A stretch of DNA of 6,431 bases from Campylobacterota bacterium. GTDB lineage: Bacteria; Campylobacterota; Campylobacteria; Campylobacterales; SZUA-545. The notes below the pieces were generated by a model. It was not told the DNA's origin. It saw nothing but the letters and a program-made list of their open reading frames with translations, and did not search any database. Below are positions 1 to 4,206 of this stretch, in pieces (the stretch's first letter is position 1; every line of letters starts with the position of its first letter). A program made the translations under genes and the position numbers. Location of the stretch: the NCBI GenBank assembly GCA_003561815.1, contig PWVP01000193.1, positions 1-6,431 on the forward strand, written 5' to 3'.

Positions 1-190
1 CAACGACTACAGAACCATCAAAGAGCTCAAGGAGGGAGTCAGGAACTATATCCACAAATACAACTTCAGGCGATTTCACTCATCGATCGGGTACCGAAAA
101 CCGATGAATGTCTACCTTGAAGCCACACAGGCAGCAGCGTGAGAGGTGAAAGTAAAAAGCTTGGGAGTGGTGTGTTGATTTTTAAGGGCA
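1..190 (+). mobile_element. Right end of an IS3-family insertion sequence (left part outside window)
   Basis: The window opens inside an IS: the C-terminus of an IS3-type OrfB transposase stops at 140-142, followed by about 48 non-coding bases. I place the right tip provisionally at 189-190, because IS3 elements usually end in CA and the adjoining minus-strand reading frame looks like host protein only beyond this point. The matching left inverted repeat and the target duplication lie outside the window, so the exact boundary is an inference. Confidence 0.6.
2..142 (+). CDS. IS3-family transposase OrfB, C-terminal fragment
   Basis: Only the last 46 codons plus the TGA stop are inside the window; the gene continues upstream of position 1, so it is cut by the window edge and not necessarily broken. 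The visible part contains the signature YNFRRFHSSIGYRKP, which matches the end of the integrase core (DDE, rve-type) of IS3/IS150-like OrfB proteins, where a YIxxYNxxRxHSSLGYxxP block follows the catalytic glutamate. The three catalytic acidic residues are upstream and cannot be checked. In IS3 elements OrfB is normally made as a frameshifted OrfAB fusion that cuts and joins the IS ends. The gene converges on the minus-strand ORF at 112-402 and overlaps its last codons. Confidence 0.85.
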   Translation, partial: NDYRTIKELKEGVRNYIHKYNFRRFHSSIGYRKPMNVYLEATQAAA

Positions 191-402
191 TTATACTTTA
201 GCTCGCACTCGTAGAGATAAAAAGCGGCGTGATCGGGATGATAGCTCTCGATGCGTTCATCGATGAGGGTTGCGATGGCTGGGTAGTCAGTGGGGGCGAG
301 GGTAGTTATCCCTGAGCCGAGATCCGGCTCCTCTAAAAGCAGGTTATAGAGAAAGTAGGCCACCGCCGAAGTCTCATCGGCGGCTTTAAAGATGCAGGCC
401 AT
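112..402 (-). CDS. Small unidentified protein downstream of nifU, 3' end probably replaced by IS sequence
   Basis: A 96-codon frame starts 5 bases after the nifU stop, so it would be the third gene of the nifS-nifU operon and translationally coupled; no strong ribosome site is visible. I do not recognise the family. Residues 1-70 look like a real soluble, acidic protein, with an aromatic-rich stretch near residues 52-70 (SYHPDHAAFYLYECELKY). Residues from about 71 to 96 are encoded by DNA that on the other strand is the IS3 end and the transposase C-terminus (112-190). That tail (Thr- and Ala-rich) is therefore probably not native, and the original gene probably extended further before the insertion. 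It may be a pseudogene or a functional protein with a swapped tail. No terminator is visible after it. Confidence 0.5.
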   Translation of the reverse strand: MACIFKAADETSAVAYFLYNLLLEEPDLGSGITTLAPTDYPAIATLIDERIESYHPDHAAFYLYECELKYNALKNQHTTPKLFTFTSHAAACVASR

Positions 403-407
403 CTGGT

Positions 408-1373
408 TTAGACCGGCAGAACCCGAATCCGGTTATCGAGCTTCTCTTTGAGCACCGAGTCGATCGCAAAGAGCGTACCCGTACTACCCGTGGCACAGGT
501 GCTACAGGCACCCAGATAGCGGATATAGATATCGATGTTTTCGCCATCCTCTTTGATATCCAGCAGCTCCAGGTTGCCCCCATCCATCTGAAGCATGGGG
601 CGTACGCTGGCATCCAGCACCGACTCGACCGCTTTGATCTTTTGCACCATCCCCATGGAGGCGAAGTCGCTGGTGGTGTTGGCCTCCAGCAGCTTCTCCC
701 GCTCCATCTCCGCACGGGTATCGCGCAGAATATCCACCAGATAGTACTCACGGCTCTCATGGCCGCCGGGCTTGATACAGGATTTACAGAAAGCGCCCGC
801 TTTGGTGTAGTCGGTGATCTCTTCGACGGTGGTGAGGTTGTTCAGCCGAATCACCTCTTTAATGGTGCTGAGCGTCACACGGGCACACTCACACACCATC
901 TCCGCATCCTCATAGACGCTCATATCGACACCTTTGTAGGTGGCAGCGGCTTTTTTGATGACATCGTAGGCCATCACCGAGCAGTGCATCTTCTGCGGTG
1001 GCACGGCGGGCACGTCGGGGGTGTCGCGAAGCGCAAACTCCACATCGATGTTGGTGATCTTGACCGCCTCATCGACGGTTTTTCCCACGCAGAGCTCGGC
1101 CATCATATCGCTAGAGGCGATCGCCGTGCCGCAGCCGAAGCTTTTGAATTTGGAGGCTTTAATCACCTCGGTACCATCCTCAACCGCCCAGTAGAGCCGC
1201 ACCGCATCGCCGCAGCTCTCTGCACCGAAATCGGCCACCACGAGCTTGCCGCCCATCGCTTTGGCCTCCTCCTCGGTGATCTCGCCACGGTTTTTGGGGT
1301 TGTCCATGCGATCGGCAACCTTTTTGGAGTACTCCTCCCAAAGAGCGCCGCCGATTAGATCGTTTTTTGCCAT
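408..1373 (-). CDS. nifU: NifU, three-domain Fe-S cluster assembly scaffold
   Basis: This 321-residue protein is the scaffold on which [2Fe-2S]/[4Fe-4S] clusters are built from sulfur supplied by NifS and passed to apoproteins in the cytoplasm. All three NifU domains are present. The N-terminal IscU-like domain (about 1-135) has ligand cysteines C54 (ESCGD), C81 (FGCGTA) and C131 (MHCSV). The central BFD-like [2Fe-2S] domain has C161-x-C163 and C196-x2-C199 (CKSC). The C-terminal Nfu domain (about 240-321) has C290-x2-C293 (CSTC) after the MDGGNLELLDI block. An extra cysteine, C95, is also present. Length and cysteine spacing fit the NIF-type NifU of Campylobacterota, where it serves general Fe-S assembly. 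The start is supported by an AAGGA site about 7 bases upstream, inside the nifS end (1380-1384). It lies 3 bases after nifS, in one operon. Confidence 0.96.
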   Translation of the reverse strand: MAKNDLIGGALWEEYSKKVADRMDNPKNRGEITEEEAKAMGGKLVVADFGAESCGDAVRLYWAVEDGTEVIKASKFKSFGCGTAIASSDMMAELCVGKTVDEAVKITNIDVEFALRDTPDVPAVPPQKMHCSVMAYDVIKKAAATYKGVDMSVYEDAEMVCECARVTLSTIKEVIRLNNLTTVEEITDYTKAGAFCKSCIKPGGHESREYYLVDILRDTRAEMEREKLLEANTTSDFASMGMVQKIKAVESVLDASVRPMLQMDGGNLELLDIKEDGENIDIYIRYLGACSTCATGSTGTLFAIDSVLKEKLDNRIRVLPV

Positions 1374-1376
1374 AAA

Positions 1377-2549
1377 TTATCCTTGTTTTGCGTAGCTAGA
1401 GGAGATGGCGCGCAACCGCTCCACCGCCTTGGGGAAAATCTCAATCACCCGATCGATCTCCGCTTCGGTGCTAAAGCGCGAGAGGCTCAGCCGCACAGCG
1501 GTGTGCGCCAGCTCCTTGTCCGCGCCGATCGCCAGAAGAATCGGGTTGGCTTCGAGATCTTCGCTGGCGCAGGCGCTTCCGGTGCTCGCGGCGATCCCCT
1601 GTTTGTTCAGATCCCAGATCATCGACTCGCCCTCCACGCCCCGGATGCTAATGAGGATCGTATTGGGCACGCGCCCTTCGCGATCGCCCACCACCAGCAC
1701 ATCGGGCATCTTCAGAAGCGCATCTTCAAGCTTATCCTTCATCCGGCGAATCTCGGTGAGCTCGTATGTCAGCGCGTCGGTGGCCAGCTCCATCGCCAGC
1801 CCCATACCGATGATGCCGGGCACATTGAGCGTACCGGCGCGCAAGCCCCCCATCTGCTCACCGCCGTGAATGAGGGTCACCTTGGGCGCACCGGCTTTGA
1901 TGTAGAGGCCGCCGATCCCCTTAGGCGCGTGGAATTTGTGGCCGCTAAAGCTCATGTAGTCCACCCCCGCTTCGCGCACATTGACCGGCAGCTTGCCGAT
2001 CGCCTGTACGCCGTCGGTGTGAAAGAGGGCCCCGTACTCATGGGCGATATGGGCCATCTCTTTAATCGGGAAGATCATCCCCGTCTCGTTGCTCGCCCAC
2101 ATCACCGAGACCAGTGCGGTCTTTTCAGTCATCGCTTCACGCAGTGCGCCGGGGCTGACCACCCCCTGCTCATTGACCGGCAGGTAGGTGACCTTCACCC
2201 CGAGCTTCTCCAGGTGGCGACAGGTGGCGGTGACGGAGGGGTGCTCGACGCTGGTGGTGATGATGTGATCTTTCTGGCCGTTGCGAATCAACGCATCGTA
2301 GATCCCGAGCAGCACGGTGTTGTTCCCTTCGCTGGCACCGGCGTTGATGACGATATCGTCCGCATCATCCGCGCCGATACCGGCATAGAGGCGATCGAGC
2401 GCCACACCCAGTTCGCCGCGCAGCTCCATGCCGAAGCTGTGCAGACTGTTGGGGTTGCCGTACATCTGGCACCAGAAGGGCTCCATCGCCTCCTTTACCT
2501 TCGGATCCACGATGGTCGTGGCGTTGTTGTCTAAGTAGATGCGCTCCAT
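1377..2549 (-). CDS. nifS: NifS/IscS cysteine desulfurase
   Basis: This 390-residue PLP enzyme removes sulfur from L-cysteine, giving alanine and a persulfide that feeds NifU next door. It has the class V aminotransferase fold. Visible landmarks are the N-terminal YLDNNATT, H103 in SVEHPSV (stacks on PLP), the SNETG motif at 153-157, D179 and Q182 in HTDGVQ, the PLP-binding lysine K205 in SGHKFHAPKG, and the catalytic cysteine C327 in STGSACAS. The segment after the catalytic cysteine is short, as in the NifS/IscS group and not the SufS group. The ATG is supported by AAGGAG (2557-2562) with 7-base spacing. The gene heads the nifS-nifU operon and is divergent from the chemoreceptor gene. Nothing suggests loss of activity. 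Whether it is named nifS or iscS is a convention; the neighbour NifU favours nifS. Confidence 0.96.
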   Translation of the reverse strand: MERIYLDNNATTIVDPKVKEAMEPFWCQMYGNPNSLHSFGMELRGELGVALDRLYAGIGADDADDIVINAGASEGNNTVLLGIYDALIRNGQKDHIITTSVEHPSVTATCRHLEKLGVKVTYLPVNEQGVVSPGALREAMTEKTALVSVMWASNETGMIFPIKEMAHIAHEYGALFHTDGVQAIGKLPVNVREAGVDYMSFSGHKFHAPKGIGGLYIKAGAPKVTLIHGGEQMGGLRAGTLNVPGIIGMGLAMELATDALTYELTEIRRMKDKLEDALLKMPDVLVVGDREGRVPNTILISIRGVEGESMIWDLNKQGIAASTGSACASEDLEANPILLAIGADKELAHTAVRLSLSRFSTEAEIDRVIEIFPKAVERLRAISSSYAKQG

Positions 2550-2569
2550 CTTCGCGCTCCTTCCCTTGT

Positions 2570-2587
2570 AGCTAGGGCAGTCTAGCT
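2570..2587. repeat. Perfect inverted repeat AGCTAG-N6-CTAGCT in the nifS leader
   Basis: Both arms are 6 of 6 complementary, with a GGCAGT spacer on the plus strand. It lies about 20 bases before the nifS ATG and just upstream of the ribosome site. It could be an operator or a short stem in the mRNA leader near the ribosome site. The tetramer CTAG, scarce in many bacterial genomes, appears in both arms. Confidence 0.6.
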
Positions 2588-2617
2588 TAAATAGGATAAA
2601 AATACTCTGATTTAAAA

Positions 2618-2634
2618 CCGCCCATTTTAGGCGG
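2618..2634 (-). promoter_or_regulatory. Small GC hairpin or operator-like palindrome upstream of nifS
   Basis: CCGCC (2618-2622) and GGCGG (2630-2634) form a 5-base stem with a 7-base loop. Read on the minus strand it is followed by TTTTAAA, which resembles a weak intrinsic terminator or attenuator. Read as DNA, the centre is TAAAAT, close to a -10 box, so it could equally be an operator over a promoter. The stem is short and the T-run weak, so the role is uncertain. Confidence 0.35.
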
Positions 2635-2663
2635 CACAGAGAGTGCTATCAGCAATTTCTGGC

Positions 2664-2669
2664 TATGAT
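2664..2669 (+). promoter_or_regulatory. Candidate -10 box for the chemoreceptor operon
   Basis: TATGAT matches 5 of 6 positions of the sigma-70 -10 consensus and sits 42 bases before the GTG start. No good -35 hexamer is seen 16-18 bases upstream, but Campylobacterota housekeeping promoters often lack a clear -35. Assigned on position and match alone. Confidence 0.35.
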
Positions 2670-2700
2670 TTCCCACTCTTCGTTCCCTAATCTAGACAGC

Positions 2701-2705
2701 AGGAG
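2701..2705 (+). promoter_or_regulatory. Ribosome binding site that decides the GTG start of the chemoreceptor gene
   Basis: AGGAG lies 6 bases before GTG at 2712. No in-frame ATG with comparable spacing is near, so the GTG is the best start. Confidence 0.7.
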
Positions 2706-2711
2706 TCGCCT

Positions 2712-3890
2712 GTGCAGCGTCGGATAACCGAATCACTATTTTTTGAGTTTAACCTCAAGCTTCTGTATGTTAATCTCTTTACGACCGTTGTGTTTCTGTT
2801 CCTGAATCGGGATCAGAATGTGTGGGTTTTGCTGGGCGAACACGCTATTGTAGCAGTTCTGATCCAGCTGGCTGCCTTCTTTTTGCTCAAGCGGGTGATT
2901 TTGCGCCCCCTGACGCAGATGCGAAACACCGTTCGCGATCTGGCCGAGGGTGAAGGGGATGTGACCCGGCGGCTCAACATGCAAGGGCGCGACGAGATTG
3001 CCGAGGTGGCCCACTATATGGACGCTTTTATCGGCAAGCTGCAGGGCACCATCCGCACCACGAAGGGTGCTGCCGATCAGAACCACACCGCTGCGGGTGA
3101 GCTGCGACAGACCGCCTCACAGATGGCCCAGAGCTTTAAAAAGCAGACCCACCTCACCGGCGAGTCCAACCGGCTGGTGACCGAGATTGGTCGTGAGCTC
3201 GATCGCAGCGAGGAGGCGGCGATCACCACCGCTCAGGATCTCGATCAGACCGCGCAGTCGATGGAGCAGATGGTCCAGGCGCTTTCGAAGATTGTCGGCT
3301 CGATCAATGAGGCCTCTGGCACCCAGACCGATCTGGCCGATCGGCTCCAGAGTCTCAATCACGATGCAGAGCAGGTGAAGTCGGTTCTGGGTATTATCGG
3401 GGATATCGCCGATCAGACCAATCTGCTCGCGCTTAATGCCGCCATCGAAGCGGCCAGGGCGGGGGAGCACGGGCGCGGTTTTGCGGTGGTGGCCGATGAG
3501 GTGCGAAACCTGGCCGATCGCACCCAAAAAGCGCTTGGGGAGATTAATGCTACCATTAATACCGTGGTTCAAGCGATCGGTGATAGTAGCGACTATATGA
3601 ACCGGGGTGCCGAGCAGATGAACACCATCGCCGATGAGGCGGGGGCCATCCAGGGCGTGACGAATGAGACGCGCACACGGATGCAGGGGACGATGGAGGT
3701 GGCGCACAACTCCTCGGATCTCGCCACGGCGATCGCGTATAAGACCAAAACACTGGTCTCGCACATGGGGGAGGTGATGTCGCTTTCAGACTCCAATGTG
3801 GAGTCGCTTGAGCAGATTACGCGGATTGGGGAGCAGCTCGGGGGCGCTGCTGACTCCCTTAGCCAGCAGATGCGTAAATTCAAATCATAA
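2712..3890 (+). CDS. Methyl-accepting chemotaxis-type transducer without a periplasmic sensor domain
   Basis: The 392-residue inner-membrane protein has two membrane segments (about 14-31 and 38-62) joined by only about six polar residues (NRDQNV), so there is practically no extracytoplasmic ligand domain. A HAMP domain follows (about 62-113; conserved P66, then GRDEIAEVAHYMDAF), then a long coiled-coil signalling region. The kinase-contact hairpin is at about 229-275, with DQTNLLALNAAIEAARAG and FAVVADEVRNLADRT. The helices either side of the hairpin are similar in length, giving a roughly 40-heptad antiparallel bundle. No NWETF-type CheR tether is present at the C-terminus (MRKFKS). Family knowledge: such proteins drive CheA through CheW. 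No CheA or CheW is in the window. It is the first gene of an operon, 11 bases before the STAS gene. Its input may come through the membrane segments, HAMP or a partner. Confidence 0.9.
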   Translation: MQRRITESLFFEFNLKLLYVNLFTTVVFLFLNRDQNVWVLLGEHAIVAVLIQLAAFFLLKRVILRPLTQMRNTVRDLAEGEGDVTRRLNMQGRDEIAEVAHYMDAFIGKLQGTIRTTKGAADQNHTAAGELRQTASQMAQSFKKQTHLTGESNRLVTEIGRELDRSEEAAITTAQDLDQTAQSMEQMVQALSKIVGSINEASGTQTDLADRLQSLNHDAEQVKSVLGIIGDIADQTNLLALNAAIEAARAGEHGRGFAVVADEVRNLADRTQKALGEINATINTVVQAIGDSSDYMNRGAEQMNTIADEAGAIQGVTNETRTRMQGTMEVAHNSSDLATAIAYKTKTLVSHMGEVMSLSDSNVESLEQITRIGEQLGGAADSLSQQMRKFKS

Positions 3891-3901
3891 AAGGAGCGTC
3901 C

Positions 3902-4201
3902 ATGACTATCAATGTAGAAAAAAAAGCCGACAAGTATGAGGTGCATATCGACGGCACCATCAAAAGCGTTGCCGATTCACAGAGCATCAAAGATGCCGTT
4001 GGCGGATGCCACGATGCCAAGCTGCCGATCCATATCCGAATCGACAACTCCTTTAGCGTCACCTCATCGGTGATCGGGTTTCTACTGAAAAAGGTTCAGG
4101 CCGATAAGGTGGATATCCGCATTACCGTCTCCGATGAGCGGCTTTACGATCTCTTCAAAAGCCTGAATCTCGCCACCATCCTCAATGTCCACAAGGCGTA
4201 A
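3902..4201 (+). CDS. Single-domain STAS protein (anti-sigma-factor-antagonist type)
   Basis: This 99-residue cytoplasmic protein fits one STAS domain: beta strands near 12-17, 43-47 and 71-76, the helix starting at the conserved serine site, and the closing SLNLATILNV that matches the family's C-terminal helix-strand. The phospho-site loop of SpoIIAA/RsbV proteins (usually DSSG) reads T54-S55-S56-V57, so S56 is the likely phosphorylated serine while the preceding Asp is a Thr and the following Gly a Val. Family role: the unphosphorylated form binds a partner, and kinase and phosphatase domains set its state. The adjacent gene encodes both, so it is the probable substrate of that protein. AAGGAG (3891-3896) with 5-base spacing fixes the start. 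Sequence identity to classical SpoIIAA is low; the assignment rests on pattern and context. Confidence 0.75.
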   Translation: MTINVEKKADKYEVHIDGTIKSVADSQSIKDAVGGCHDAKLPIHIRIDNSFSVTSSVIGFLLKKVQADKVDIRITVSDERLYDLFKSLNLATILNVHKA

Positions 4202-4206
4202 GCGGG

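Larger units (their letters stand above)
2550..2711. promoter_or_regulatory. Divergent intergenic region between nifS and the chemoreceptor operon
   Basis: These 162 bases hold the start signals for both operons and are more AT-rich than the flanking genes. On the nifS side are an AAGGAG ribosome site, a perfect 6-base inverted repeat (2570-2587) and a small GC hairpin (2618-2634). The AT-rich stretch 2588-2617 between them is the likeliest place for the nifS promoter, but no hexamer there is close enough to consensus to name. On the plus side there is a TATGAT box (2664-2669). No sigma-54 (GG-N10-GC) or sigma-28 pattern was found. Confidence 0.6.

Noticed and set aside
642..1358. Plus-strand frame of 238 codons across nifU
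   Set aside because: It lies antisense to nifU, whose domains and cysteine ligands are unmistakable. The translation is His/Gly-rich with no recognisable fold, typical of a GC-driven shadow frame.
1383..2534. Plus-strand frame of 383 codons across nifS
   Set aside because: Antisense shadow of nifS, with low-complexity His/Arg/Asp-rich translation.
408..2549. Start of a nitrogen-fixation cluster
   Set aside because: No nitrogenase or other nif gene is present, and a lone nifS-nifU pair is the usual general Fe-S assembly system in Campylobacterota.
2660..2675. Possible sigma-54 promoter (TGGC...) before the chemoreceptor gene
   Set aside because: The required GC ten bases after GG is missing (CC is found), so the pattern fails at its most conserved position.
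3117..3764. Minus-strand frame of 215 codons across the chemoreceptor gene
   Set aside because: Antisense to a clear MCP signalling domain; its composition is that of a shadow.
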